A DNA stretch of 64,000 nucleotides from an uncultured Butyrivibrio sp. (GCF_947169445.1 NZ_CAMVPU010000015.1:1-64000), one strand, 5' to 3'; counted from the first letter of the stretch, positions 1 through 9,054 are shown. Notes: generated by a model not told the origin, from the letters alone. A program made the numbers and translations.

Positions 1-141
1 ACCAGAGCGGGATACAGGACTTTTTTCTTTAAAAAGCTGTCAAAGACAGGAATATATGTTCGGAATATTGAAAAAAAAAAAACTCTTTATAAATATTGAA
101 TAAACATCATTTCTGCCATTGTGAAAGCCCTGAATTCAGGC
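1..141. other. window edge, no gene called
   Basis: No reading frame with a start and ribosome binding site fits here. Frame 1 on the plus strand is open from base 1 to about base 99 and could be the tail of a gene entering from the left. The stretch is A/T rich, with a run of 12 A, so this cannot be told from chance. Confidence 0.2.
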
Positions 142-188
142 AAAAAAGAAGGAACCATACCTCCATATCCGGAAGTATAATTCCTTCT
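142..188 (-). terminator. intrinsic terminator of the SH3-domain gene
   Basis: Bases 147-154 (AGAAGGAA) pair with 181-188 (TTCCTTCT) around a 26-nt loop that can itself fold (TACTTCC with GGAGGTA). On the minus strand the stem is followed by a run of six T. It lies 13 bases beyond the stop of the SH3-domain gene. Confidence 0.75.
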
Positions 189-200
189 GTAATATACAAA

Positions 201-1718
201 TTATTTATCATCATCAAGATCCAGGAACTCAAATTCGAAATCGTCCTCATCACCTACAAAATTGCGAGTGCGACGCTTAGGAGCTGCCTCTCTTTCAGGG
301 TCAGCATTTCTTCTGTTGTCAGCTGGTCTTCTTGAAGGCTTTTCCTCAGCATTTCTATCTCTGAAAGCTCTTCTTGAAGGACGCTCATCCTCCTCTTCAT
401 TTCTTCTGGATGGGCGGACAACTTCCTGATCTTCTGTATTTCTCTCAGGTCTTCTTGAAGGACGGTTCTCGTACTCATCCTGATCGTTACGTCTGGATGG
501 TCTAACTGTTCTATCATCTACCGGTCTTCTTGATGGACGCTCAGCCTCTTCCTCATTTCTTCTGGATGGTCTCTCTTCAGAAACAGGTCTTCTTGAAGGT
601 CTCTCATTATCTAAAAGACGTCTGTCAGAAGGCTTCTTCTCATCATCAGCATCTCTCATAAGTCTGCGGCCTGTATTTTCCTCAGGACGTCTTCTTGCTG
701 CATAATGATCATATTCCTCTTCTTCCTCATCCTCGTAATAGATTGAATCACGAAGCTTGATAGCAAGGATTATAATTGCTGCTACAAGAACTGCTGCCAA
801 AATTCCAAGTACTATGGCAATCTTCTTGAGATTTGAATTTGTGCTTCTAAGCTTATTAACAGCATCTGCACTCTGAGCTGCTTCGATAAGCTCTTTAACC
901 TTAACGCGGTATCCGCCTTCATTGTCATACAGATACCATACGTTGTTGCCTGTATCATCAGGAGTATAAATAAGTGAATATGCTCCGTCGCCAACATCTG
1001 AAGCTACGCCTGTGGACTCTGAAGACTCAGAAGACTCACCTTCCTCGGAATACTCTTCCTGAGTGCCTTCTGCATTCTCACCCTCTACAGCTTCTGTATT
1101 CTCAACCGGTGCTGCGTCAGAAAGCTCAACAAGATCGCTTCTGATGAAGCCTGTCTTGCTGCTTGGTCCGAATGTAACCTGATACCAGGTCTTGTTATCA
1201 GTGCCGCTTGCCTCACCTGTTACAGTTACGGTGTCACCCTTTGTCACCTTGCCTACTGCTTCGTAAGCTGTACCGGCACCCTGACGGATATTAACACTGT
1301 CTGCAATAACTGTTGCATTTCTATGCTCAACTTCAGTAGCCTGTGTATCAGGAAGTGACGCAGCTGACTGTGCTGCAGGCTTAACTACTGTAGTTGTGCT
1401 TGTGCTTGAACCACCGGACTTGCTCACAAGATCACTTCTGACATATCCGAATTCACTCTTATTAACGTAAATCTTGTACCATACGTATCCTGAAGCGTCT
1501 GTAGCCTCATCTACGATATCTACGGTATCGCCGTTCTTCAAGCTTGAAACCTGTGAAGAAGTTGTACTTGCTGACTCTCTTACCTTAACATTGTCAGAAG
1601 TTACCTTTCCGGTTGTCTGGGTATAAGCCAGTGTCTGGACGCTTGTGCCGGCGAATACTGAAAGCGCAACACCTGCAGCCAGCGCAAGGCCGGCAAATCT
1701 CTTTCCCAACATATTCAT
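201..1718 (-). CDS. SH3-domain membrane protein with arginine-rich repeat tail
   Basis: The 505-residue protein begins with a signal-peptide-like segment (residues 1-32). Two bacterial SH3 domains follow, roughly residues 35-100 and 135-200, each with the NVKVR/SVNIR strand and the GYVRSDLV/GFIRSDLV ending typical of SH3b modules that often bind cell wall. An acidic Ser/Glu-rich linker leads to one transmembrane helix (about 298-322). The C-terminal tail, residues 330-505, is highly charged and carries about ten PSRR motifs, predicted to be cytoplasmic. The start has AAAGGAGGT 7 bases upstream. It lies downstream of purD but is separated by 104 bases with a stem-loop. The family is a guess; a wall-sensing or division-related role would be inference only. 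Confidence 0.85.
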   Translation of the reverse strand: MNMLGKRFAGLALAAGVALSVFAGTSVQTLAYTQTTGKVTSDNVKVRESASTTSSQVSSLKNGDTVDIVDEATDASGYVWYKIYVNKSEFGYVRSDLVSKSGGSSTSTTTVVKPAAQSAASLPDTQATEVEHRNATVIADSVNIRQGAGTAYEAVGKVTKGDTVTVTGEASGTDNKTWYQVTFGPSSKTGFIRSDLVELSDAAPVENTEAVEGENAEGTQEEYSEEGESSESSESTGVASDVGDGAYSLIYTPDDTGNNVWYLYDNEGGYRVKVKELIEAAQSADAVNKLRSTNSNLKKIAIVLGILAAVLVAAIIILAIKLRDSIYYEDEEEEEYDHYAARRRPEENTGRRLMRDADDEKKPSDRRLLDNERPSRRPVSEERPSRRNEEEAERPSRRPVDDRTVRPSRRNDQDEYENRPSRRPERNTEDQEVVRPSRRNEEEDERPSRRAFRDRNAEEKPSRRPADNRRNADPEREAAPKRRTRNFVGDEDDFEFEFLDLDDDK

Positions 1719-1766
1719 ATTTCATACCTCCTTTTTTCGTCACTGTCTGTTGATGCCCAGTAACGA

Positions 1767-1808
1767 GCAAATCTGATTATCAAAAAGCAATGTAATAATC
1801 AAATCTGC
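1767..1808 (-). other. stem-loop after purD
   Basis: GCAAATCTGATTAT (1767-1780) pairs with ATAATCAAATCTGC (1795-1808), a 14-bp stem with two G-U pairs in the minus-strand RNA. It starts 14 bases past the purD stop. There is no T-run after it, so it may be a 3' stabiliser or weak terminator rather than a canonical terminator. Confidence 0.5.
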
Positions 1809-1822
1809 CATTTGACTCTCTA

Positions 1823-3094
1823 TCACGCCTCATCGATAGCCTTACCAATGTCATGGCGCATATATTTATTGTCGAAGTTAACCCATTCGGTAGCTTCGTA
1901 TGCCTTGGCACGAGCCTCGGCAAGTGTATCGCCCTTAGCAGTTATGCCAAGAACTCTTCCACCATTTGTTACTATTCCCTCATCTGTAAGCTTGGTTCCT
2001 GCATGGAAACAATAGTAACCGTCCTTGCCCTTGAAATTATCAAGACCAGTGATAAGCTTACCCTTTTCATAGCTTACAGGGTATCCTTCACTTGCAAGAA
2101 CAACGCAGACAGCAGCCTTGTCTTCGAATTCCATCTCTAAACTATCAAGTCTGCCATCGATGCAGGCATTCATCACATCAATTATATCAGTTTTTAGTCT
2201 TGGAAGCACTACCTGAGCTTCAGGATCACCAAATCTCGCATTGTACTCAAGAACCTTGGGACCATCAGGAGTAAGCATAAGTCCAAAGAAAATAACTCCC
2301 TTAAACTCTCTTCCTTCTGCTGCCATAGCCTCCACAGTCTTGCCATAAATATGCTCTCTGCAGAACTTGTCGACTTCCTCTGTATAAAATGGGCTTGGTG
2401 AAAAATTGCCCATACCACCTGTGTTAAGACCTGTATCTCCATCTCCGGCTCTCTTGTGATCCTGAGCTGAAGACATTAATTTATACGATTTACCATCAAC
2501 AAAAGACAATACTGAAACTTCCCGGCCTGTCATGAACTCTTCGATTACCATGTGGTTGCCGGCATCACCGAATTTCTTATCTTCCATGATCTCTTTAACG
2601 CCAGCTTTAGCCTCATCAAGACTCTGGCAGATAAGAACACCCTTTCCAAGAGCAAGTCCATCAGCCTTAAGAACGATTGGAAATTTGGCATTCTCAAGAT
2701 ATTCAAGTGCTGCATTTGGATCATCAAAAGTCTCATATGCAGCTGTAGGAATACCATATTTTTTCATAAGGTCCTTGGAAAAAGCCTTACTTCCCTCCAG
2801 GATAGCTGCATTTTTCCTTGGTCCGAACACTCTAAGTCCCTGTGCCTCGAAAACATCCACGATTCCGCCAACCAAGGGATCGTCCATACCAATGATTGTC
2901 AGATCTATCTCTTTTTCTTTGGCAAAAGCTACCAGTTTATCAAACTCCATTGGAGTTATAGGAACGCACTCTGCAATCTCAGCAATTCCGCCATTACCCG
3001 GTGCGCAATAAATCTTATCAACCTGACTACTTCTAGATACAGCCTCAGCAATAGCATGCTCACGGCCGCCTCCGCCAACAATCAAAACCTTCAT
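1823..3094 (-). CDS. purD: phosphoribosylamine-glycine ligase
   Basis: Cytosolic GAR synthetase, which joins glycine to 5-phosphoribosylamine using ATP in the second step of purine synthesis. The 423-residue length is normal for PurD. The N-terminal nucleotide-binding motif VGGGGREHAI, the ATP-grasp core and the C-terminal motif NARFGDPEAQ are all present. GGAGG sits 8 bases before the ATG. It is the last gene of a purE-purM-purN-purD run on the minus strand, 35 bases after purN. purC, purF, purL and purH are not in the window. Confidence 0.97.
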   Translation of the reverse strand: MKVLIVGGGGREHAIAEAVSRSSQVDKIYCAPGNGGIAEIAECVPITPMEFDKLVAFAKEKEIDLTIIGMDDPLVGGIVDVFEAQGLRVFGPRKNAAILEGSKAFSKDLMKKYGIPTAAYETFDDPNAALEYLENAKFPIVLKADGLALGKGVLICQSLDEAKAGVKEIMEDKKFGDAGNHMVIEEFMTGREVSVLSFVDGKSYKLMSSAQDHKRAGDGDTGLNTGGMGNFSPSPFYTEEVDKFCREHIYGKTVEAMAAEGREFKGVIFFGLMLTPDGPKVLEYNARFGDPEAQVVLPRLKTDIIDVMNACIDGRLDSLEMEFEDKAAVCVVLASEGYPVSYEKGKLITGLDNFKGKDGYYCFHAGTKLTDEGIVTNGGRVLGITAKGDTLAEARAKAYEATEWVNFDNKYMRHDIGKAIDEA

Positions 3095-3129
3095 GACTAC
3101 TTCCTCCTACTGGGTACCAAACTCCACTA

Positions 3130-3771
3130 TCACAGCGACTGTGAATCGTAACCGTCAATAATTACTTTGCCGCCTTCTACTGTAACCTTGTTATTAGCAA
3201 TAAGGTCAATGGCCTTAGGAAGAATCTTCCACTCAGCCTGTTCCATAATTCTCTTCTGAAGAATTTCCGGTGTATCATTCTGCTCGATCATTACCGGTTT
3301 CTGCAATATAATTGGTCCTGTATCTGTTCCCGCATCCACGAAATGCACCGTAGCTCCGGACACTCTGACACCTCTTTCGAGAGCCTTTTCATGAACCTTA
3401 AGTCCATAAAATCCTGTTCCGCAAAAAGAAGGTATAAGAGAAGGATGAATATTGATAATCCTGTTAGGAAATGCTTCAACCACACTCTTTGGAATAACCA
3501 CAAGGCACCCTGCCAAAACAATGAGGTCAGGAGCAGCATCCAAAAGAATCTGCAAAAGAGCCTTGTTGAAATCGTCTCTCTTCTCAAATTCCTTAGGCGA
3601 CTTGACCGCTGTAGGAATTCCGGCCTTTTTAGCTCTTTCAATCGCGTAAGCATTTGGATTATTACTATAAACAAGAACAATCTCAGTATTTGTGATAGTC
3701 CCATTATCTATGGCATCAATTATGGCCTGAAGATTAGTTCCCCCTCCGGATACGAGTACAGCTATTTTCAT
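3130..3771 (-). CDS. purN: phosphoribosylglycinamide formyltransferase
   Basis: GAR transformylase transfers a formyl group from 10-formyltetrahydrofolate to GAR, the step after PurD. The 213-residue protein has the N-terminal phosphate-binding motif VSGGGTNLQA, the catalytic INIHPSLIPSF segment with its histidine, and DAGTDTGPI with the catalytic aspartate. Its ATG overlaps the purM stop in an ATGA arrangement, so the two are translationally coupled. Confidence 0.97.
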   Translation of the reverse strand: MKIAVLVSGGGTNLQAIIDAIDNGTITNTEIVLVYSNNPNAYAIERAKKAGIPTAVKSPKEFEKRDDFNKALLQILLDAAPDLIVLAGCLVVIPKSVVEAFPNRIINIHPSLIPSFCGTGFYGLKVHEKALERGVRVSGATVHFVDAGTDTGPIILQKPVMIEQNDTPEILQKRIMEQAEWKILPKAIDLIANNKVTVEGGKVIIDGYDSQSL

Positions 3772-4799
3772 ACCAGTTCAACTCCCTTTTCACCAGAAAC
3801 GCACTTTCCGACTACCCATGCCTTGTCGCCGGAAGCCTTTATTGCTTCAAGGGTCTTATCTACATCAGAAGGATCAATAGCAAGTACCATACCAAGTCCC
3901 ATATTGTAGGTGTTGTACATCATGTGCTCTTCAATCTCGCCCTTTTTCTGCATAAGAGAAAAGATTGGAGGAATATCATAGCTGTTTTTCTCAACAACTG
4001 CCTTAATTCCATCAGGAAGCATTCTCGGAATATTCTCATAGAAGCCACCACCTGTAATATGACTGCAGCCCTTTACCTTAACACCTGCATTCTTGATGGA
4101 TTTCATCATCTTTACATATATTCTTGTAGGAGTTAAAAGAGCTTCTCCAAGAGTAGTACCAAGTTCATCATAGTAGGTCTCAAGGCTCTCTTTAGTCATG
4201 TCGAAAACCTTACGAACCAGTGAAAAGCCGTTACTGTGAACGCCTGTAGAAGCCACACCGATAAGAACATCTCCGTCCTTGATAGTGCTGCCATCTATCA
4301 TGTCCTTGCGGTCAACAACGCCTACCGCAAAACCGGCTACATCGTATTCATCCTCCGGCATAAGATCAGGGTGCTCCGCTGTCTCACCGCCGATAAGTGC
4401 TGCATCTGACTGCTTGCAGCCCTCAGCAACGCCCTTTACAATAGCGGCAATCTTCTCAGGAATGTTCTTGCCGCAAGCAATATAATCAAGGAAAAATAAT
4501 GGTTCACCACCGGCGCAGGCAACGTCATTAACACACATTGCAACAGCGTCAATACCGATGGTATCGTGCTTATCAAGAAGGAACGCAAGCTTTATCTTAG
4601 TTCCAACGCCATCCGTTCCGGATAAAAGAATAGGATCTTCCATTTCTTTTATCTTACTAAGTGAGAATGCTCCGGAGAATCCACCAAGACCACCTAAAAC
4701 CTCAGGTCTCATAGTTCCCTTAACATACTCCTTCATGAGCTCCACAGACTTGTAGCCTGCTTCGATGTCAACTCCCGCCTTCTTGTAATCCAGTGCCAT
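3768..4799 (-). CDS. purM: phosphoribosylformylglycinamidine cyclo-ligase
   Basis: AIR synthetase closes the imidazole ring of FGAM using ATP. At 343 residues it is full length. Family motifs visible are TDGVGTKIKLA, GIDAVAMCVND and HITGGGFYENIPR. It is the second gene of the pur cluster, 42 bases after purE, and overlaps purN by four bases. Confidence 0.97.
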   Translation of the reverse strand: MALDYKKAGVDIEAGYKSVELMKEYVKGTMRPEVLGGLGGFSGAFSLSKIKEMEDPILLSGTDGVGTKIKLAFLLDKHDTIGIDAVAMCVNDVACAGGEPLFFLDYIACGKNIPEKIAAIVKGVAEGCKQSDAALIGGETAEHPDLMPEDEYDVAGFAVGVVDRKDMIDGSTIKDGDVLIGVASTGVHSNGFSLVRKVFDMTKESLETYYDELGTTLGEALLTPTRIYVKMMKSIKNAGVKVKGCSHITGGGFYENIPRMLPDGIKAVVEKNSYDIPPIFSLMQKKGEIEEHMMYNTYNMGLGMVLAIDPSDVDKTLEAIKASGDKAWVVGKCVSGEKGVELV

Positions 4800-4841
4800 A
4801 ATTACTCCTCATTTCTTTCTTTTTACTATTATTATTAGCAT

Positions 4842-5345
4842 TTATTGATAGGACTTGTATCCTACTTCCTGAAGTTTATTATCTTTTGCTATAACGCTGT
4901 CTTTAAGCGAGTCTTTATATTCTTTTAGTTTTTGTAAAAGATCCGGATCGCTGGTAGCCAGGATCTTGGCTGCCAGGATTCCTGCATTGGCGCCGCCGTT
5001 AATGGCTACCGTTGCTACAGGGATGCCTGTGGGCATTTGAACTATACTATAGAGAGAATCTCTTCCGCCAAGGGAAGTGGTATGCATAGGAATTCCGATG
5101 ACCGGCATAGGGAATATCGCTGCGCACATGCCGGGCAGATGTGCTGCCATTCCGGCTCCTGCTATGATTACCTTATAGCCTTTTTCTTCTGCAGTCTTCG
5201 CATATTCGAAAAACTCATCGGGTTCTCTGTGAGCTGAAATAATGCGCATTTCATACGAAATACCAAGCTGTTCCAAAATGTCTGCGGCCTTAGCCATTAC
5301 AGGCATGTCAGAATCGCTTCCCATAACAATTCCTACCTTTGCCAT
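4842..5345 (-). CDS. purE: N5-carboxyaminoimidazole ribonucleotide mutase
   Basis: Class I PurE, converting N5-CAIR to CAIR. The 167-residue protein shows VGIVMGSDSDMPVM, the SAHREPD substrate loop and AGAGMAAHLPG. The start follows AGGAGGAGA by only a few bases. It is the first gene of the pur run. No purK partner is adjacent. The 178-base upstream region holds the likely promoter plus the hairpin at 5479-5504. Confidence 0.96.
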   Translation of the reverse strand: MAKVGIVMGSDSDMPVMAKAADILEQLGISYEMRIISAHREPDEFFEYAKTAEEKGYKVIIAGAGMAAHLPGMCAAIFPMPVIGIPMHTTSLGGRDSLYSIVQMPTGIPVATVAINGGANAGILAAKILATSDPDLLQKLKEYKDSLKDSVIAKDNKLQEVGYKSYQ

Positions 5346-5478
5346 GATTCTCCTCCTGATTATCCAAGTAAAAAATTACTACTATGATATATTGTAGCCC
5401 TTAATCCTTAGTATCATAACATACCACAATATTTAGTGCTACAAGTTTTTTACTCATTTATTCCTGCATCAAGTTCTC

Positions 5479-5504
5479 ACGAAATGCGCAGCTTAGTGCG
5501 CATT
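5479..5504. other. 9-bp hairpin with shared TGAACAGTAAC flank
   Basis: GAAATGCGC and GCGCATTTC form a perfect 9-bp stem around an 8-base loop, between purE and the peptidase gene. No T-run follows on the minus strand. Just to its right (plus sense) lies TGAACAGTAAC, which also occurs as one end of the 43-bp repeat at 8334 and 26861, so the two may belong to one class of intergenic element. Confidence 0.5.
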
Positions 5505-5523
5505 TCTGTTTGAACAGTAACTA

Positions 5524-7629
5524 TCAAGCTTCATCCATCGGTTTGTTGAGTTCTTCAGTTCCCGGAAGAACGAAACGACCGTTTTCGATGATAGTGATAC
5601 TGCTGCCGTCAGGTCTGACAGCCTTGATTCCACCAAGCTCATCATAAGGAATAGTGATGTCGGTGTGGCATCCGAAGTATGCCTTGTCAGGTTCTGTCTT
5701 TCTTTTTATTGAGCACTCATTATCCCTGGCAATTATAGCCTTGCCGTCAGGATTATATGTCATAGTATCTTCTTCGTATGAATAGCAGGTATCACCTACT
5801 GCAAAGTGAGGTCCTGTCTTTTCCGCAATGAGGATTGGAAGCTTGTCTGCGATATCATACTTCCTTGCAACCACATAAGCTGTTGTGTTGGTTCCGATAG
5901 CAAACTCTCCAATAGGCAAAGTCTTGTGGTTAAAGAGGATATTGTCGCCAATATATTTCCTGCCTTCCTCAGCAGTATCAAAGTTACTGCAGCTATACTC
6001 AGTTATGCGGCCATCCTTAAACTTAAGCTCAAGGTTCTTGTAAAACAAACCGTCAAGGTACACGCCTGTTACATGAAGAACGCCCTCAGTTCCTGTAAGA
6101 ACAGGTGATGTAAATACTTCTCCTACAGGGATATTTACGTCAGCCACGCAGTTTTCGAAGTTAGTCTCTTTTGCTTTATCCTTAAGCTCATGGAGCATAA
6201 CCTTCATATCTGTGTGGTTATCTCCCATTCCCTTAACTTCAACATACTGCGCCTCGTCAAGAGCATCGATGATAGTCTGCTGAATTCTCTGATAAAGCTT
6301 GTAATCAAGAGTATTGATTCTAACTGTCTCATCAAAGATTTCCCTGAATTTCTCTCCAATATCCGGAACAGGAAAAGCAATGATAGTAAAGCTTCTTTCC
6401 TTATTAATGATGTATTTGTTCATGAGAAGGCTGTTCTGAACTCTGTAGTCACTAAGCATCTTCTGCTGAGCAGCGGATAACTTTACTGCATCCTCGTTAG
6501 TTTTAGGAGAAAATGGAATCTCACCGAACACTTCAATTACTGCAGGACCGCCATAGAGTCTCGCCTTAGCCTTGTACATCTCACCTGCGGCCTTGCCTGC
6601 CTCAAGTTTCCTTGTAACAAAATTACTGTCAAGGAAAAGAGCTACATCTTCCTTGTGATCATAGTCAAACTGCTTATTCGGAATAGCGCCCACAAGGCCT
6701 CCTCTTCCGGTAGAACTTGTCATACTGAAGATTGTATTGGAATCAAGCATTATTGTTGACTTAAGATCAATAGCTTCGAAATTCGCGATAGCTTTTTTGA
6801 CCATACGTTCAAAACCGATATTGTAGTAAATACCTGCAGTCTTCTTGATAGTAATATCTTTTCCCGTCATCTCAAAACCGATGCGGTAGCCTTCAGTAAA
6901 TGTGGTTGCAAGCTTATCGATATCCTCGTCTGAAAGACCGTTCAAATGCTCAGCTGTCTTAATCTCATTGTCGGTTATGTACTCACCGAATCTGTAAAGA
7001 TATCTAAGGTCAGATAAATCTGCAGAAAGAACAATGTCTCTAACAAAGTTTCTGTCAGAATCCACCATCTCGCCAAAACCGTGCTGTCTGAACTCCTGCG
7101 CATAATCACTGCCGAACCAGTAGAGGATTTTTCTCACATCCTCATAGGAAGGAAGGTTCTTACCTGCATCAGCAGATAAAAATACTCCGTATACCTCCAA
7201 AAAGAGTTCAAATCCAACTGTCAGTTCGAAGACTGACTCCTTATATGCCGCTGTTATAAGTCCTCTAAGCTCATAGTAAAGAGAAGACAACAGCCTTCCA
7301 TATTCGCCTCCAAATTCAGCAACTGCCACACTTGGATTGCCATAGCTCTTGTCATAGTTCTCGGGAAGGATATCCTCATAAAGCTTTCTATTTCTCTCTT
7401 TAAGTTCTTCCAAAGAAGCCTTCTCAAAAAGACCTTCCCTAATAAAGCGGTAGTTCTCATCCACCATAAGAAGGAAGTCTTTTACAAAATGAAAATACTT
7501 ATCATATTTTTCATCAGCAAGATGCTCTTTCTCAATGCCCTGTAATCTTTCTACACAAAGAGCATATCTCTCTGCAAGCACCTCGTTGCCACTTTCAAAT
7601 TCATAAACTAATTCTTCGTTATTACTCAT
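5524..7629 (-). CDS. M29-type aminopeptidase with long N-terminal extension
   Basis: The C-terminal 370 residues carry the M29 (AmpS/thermophilic aminopeptidase) signature set. In order these are GDNHTDMKVML, VGEVFTSP with a metal-ligand glutamate, GEFAIGTN, EKTGPHFAVG with glutamate and histidine ligands, and CHTDITIPYDEL with the last histidine and aspartate. M29 enzymes are cytosolic, bind two metal ions and remove N-terminal residues from peptides. At 701 residues it is much longer than the usual roughly 400; the extra 320-330 N-terminal residues are mostly helical-looking and unassigned. The start has AGGAAA 6-7 bases upstream. Peptidase class is likely; substrate is unknown. Confidence 0.85.
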   Translation of the reverse strand: MSNNEELVYEFESGNEVLAERYALCVERLQGIEKEHLADEKYDKYFHFVKDFLLMVDENYRFIREGLFEKASLEELKERNRKLYEDILPENYDKSYGNPSVAVAEFGGEYGRLLSSLYYELRGLITAAYKESVFELTVGFELFLEVYGVFLSADAGKNLPSYEDVRKILYWFGSDYAQEFRQHGFGEMVDSDRNFVRDIVLSADLSDLRYLYRFGEYITDNEIKTAEHLNGLSDEDIDKLATTFTEGYRIGFEMTGKDITIKKTAGIYYNIGFERMVKKAIANFEAIDLKSTIMLDSNTIFSMTSSTGRGGLVGAIPNKQFDYDHKEDVALFLDSNFVTRKLEAGKAAGEMYKAKARLYGGPAVIEVFGEIPFSPKTNEDAVKLSAAQQKMLSDYRVQNSLLMNKYIINKERSFTIIAFPVPDIGEKFREIFDETVRINTLDYKLYQRIQQTIIDALDEAQYVEVKGMGDNHTDMKVMLHELKDKAKETNFENCVADVNIPVGEVFTSPVLTGTEGVLHVTGVYLDGLFYKNLELKFKDGRITEYSCSNFDTAEEGRKYIGDNILFNHKTLPIGEFAIGTNTTAYVVARKYDIADKLPILIAEKTGPHFAVGDTCYSYEEDTMTYNPDGKAIIARDNECSIKRKTEPDKAYFGCHTDITIPYDELGGIKAVRPDGSSITIIENGRFVLPGTEELNKPMDEA

Positions 7630-7695
7630 ATCTTTTTCCTATCTAAAAAAAATATTCTACTGCGCAGGCGTTATCCTTACGCTGCTTTGTTCAGA

Positions 7696-8061
7696 TCATA
7701 AGAACCCCAGTACCAGCACCAATGCCACAAAAATCACAGTCAGTGAATTCAAAACGATTCCCACATTTGGAAAAAATCTGAAAATATCCTTCTCAAAGCT
7801 GGACATGATTCCAAGAACCAATCCCACAACAGAAAATATCGCCGCAACAAAAGCCGCTGCGGCGTATTGTAACAAGGCCTGGCCGCCATTTTGGTATGTA
7901 AAATAGACGGCAACTATATAGGTAATCGCTGAAATGCAACCAAGGATTGCACTTATGATTCCCTTTTCAGGATGCCTGTTGTCCGTGAACATATAGCGAT
8001 CACGGACAGGCTCCATCTTCCTTATGTTAATATGAAATCTAGACTTTTTATCTTTTGACAT
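7696..8061 (-). CDS. small membrane protein, three predicted helices
   Basis: This 121-residue protein has a basic N-terminus of about 30 residues and three hydrophobic segments near 33-55, 64-88 and 97-120. It resembles a Lachnospiraceae family that I recall as DUF6142, which I could not verify. It lies 66 bases downstream... in genomic terms beside the peptidase gene, on the same strand and preceded by the 50-residue membrane protein, with AGGAAA upstream of the ATG. Function is unknown. Confidence 0.7.
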   Translation of the reverse strand: MSKDKKSRFHINIRKMEPVRDRYMFTDNRHPEKGIISAILGCISAITYIVAVYFTYQNGGQALLQYAAAAFVAAIFSVVGLVLGIMSSFEKDIFRFFPNVGIVLNSLTVIFVALVLVLGFL

Positions 8062-8105
8062 GAATCTTTGTTTCCTACTACTTTGCGTTTTGCGAATGGC
8101 TTCTA

Positions 8106-8258
8106 TTAAATAATCACGCGCTTTCTACTTCCAAGAAGCTTCGCGCCACTGATTATAAGAAGAACCCCGGCTGCGATTCCAGCCACTATTGAGATTACTC
8201 CAAACGCAATATTAAGGCCGCCTGTACCACCAAGTACTTTATATGTATGCTCGTCCAT
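8106..8258 (-). CDS. 50-residue single-pass membrane protein
   Basis: A short open frame encodes 50 residues: an 11-residue polar start with MDEHTYKVLG, a Gly-rich hydrophobic segment spanning about residues 14-40 (FGVISIVAGIAAGVLLIISG), and a basic end with GSRKRVII. A strong GGAGG lies 7 bases before the ATG at 8258. Charge layout suggests the C-terminus is inside the cell. It precedes the 121-residue membrane protein by 44 bases, so both may be made together. Function is unknown. Confidence 0.7.
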   Translation of the reverse strand: MDEHTYKVLGGTGGLNIAFGVISIVAGIAAGVLLIISGAKLLGSRKRVII

Positions 8259-8333
8259 TAGTATCCCCTCCTAAGCCTTCACTATTATATGTAATGTCAA
8301 TTAACCTGCAGCATCTTGATGAATCAATCAAAG

Positions 8334-8376
8334 TATCGTTACTGTTCACTCGCTTGCAGCTCCCTCCAGTAACTGA
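8334..8376. repeat. 43-bp repeat, copy 1
   Basis: Identical over 43 bases to 26861-26903. It has inverted-repeat ends (GTTACTG near the left, CAGTAAC near the right) that can form a hairpin. This copy directly abuts the stop codon of pyrE, so it is the first thing transcribed after the gene. Confidence 0.9.
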
Positions 8377-9054
8377 TTACTTAGCACCATATTCTTTATA
8401 GTACTCATCAATTGACTTTTTGATTTCTTTGGTCAGAATAACCTCTCCATCAATTGGTCTGTTGTAGAGGTAGCTTACAACATCCTCCATAGTAACGATT
8501 GCATGAGCACTAAAACCGTATCTTTCCTTAATCTCATCAAGGGCACTCATATCAGAATCCTGCCCCTTTTCCTGTCTGTTAAGTGAAACCATAAGCCCCA
8601 CGATATCACAATCTGCCTGCTCCTGAATGATCGGAACTGTCTCTTCTATTGACTTACCTGATGTTGTAACATCCTCGATGATAAGTACTCTGTCGCCGTC
8701 ACGAAGCTTGGTTCCAAGAAGGATTCCCTTGTCACCGTGATCCTTGATTTCTTTCCTGTTAGAGCAATATCTGATTTCTCTTCCATACAGCTCGCTGATA
8801 GCCGCACATGTAATTACTGAAAGTGGAATTCCCTTGTAAGCAGGTCCGAAAAGAACATCGAACTCAAGTCCGAAGGTGTCATGAATAGCTCTTGCATAGT
8901 ACTCGCCAAGCTTACGAAGCTGTGAACCTGTAACATATGCTCCTGCATTCATAAAGAAAGGTGATTTACGTCCGCTCTTCAAAGTAAACTCACCAAACTT
9001 AAGGACATTGCTGTCCAGCATAAACTCGATAAACTCCTCTTTATACCTTTCCAT
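8377..9054 (-). CDS. pyrE: orotate phosphoribosyltransferase
   Basis: PyrE couples orotate to PRPP to give OMP, the fifth step of pyrimidine synthesis. The PRPP-binding motif VLIIEDVTTSGKS and the N-terminal FTLKSGRKSPFF region are present, and 225 residues is normal. Upstream in-frame codons exist, but AAAGGAG lies 8 bases before the ATG at 9054 and only 2 before the one at 9060. The longer frame would start inside the terminator of the next gene, so 9054 was chosen. The gene stands alone; pyrF lies 11 kb away. Confidence 0.95.
   Translation of the reverse strand: MERYKEEFIEFMLDSNVLKFGEFTLKSGRKSPFFMNAGAYVTGSQLRKLGEYYARAIHDTFGLEFDVLFGPAYKGIPLSVITCAAISELYGREIRYCSNRKEIKDHGDKGILLGTKLRDGDRVLIIEDVTTSGKSIEETVPIIQEQADCDIVGLMVSLNRQEKGQDSDMSALDEIKERYGFSAHAIVTMEDVVSYLYNRPIDGEVILTKEIKKSIDEYYKEYGAK

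Noticed and set aside
254..517. 87-codon minus-strand frame within the SH3-domain gene
   Set aside because: An off-frame reading of the PSRR repeat region; the repetitive DNA keeps more than one frame open.
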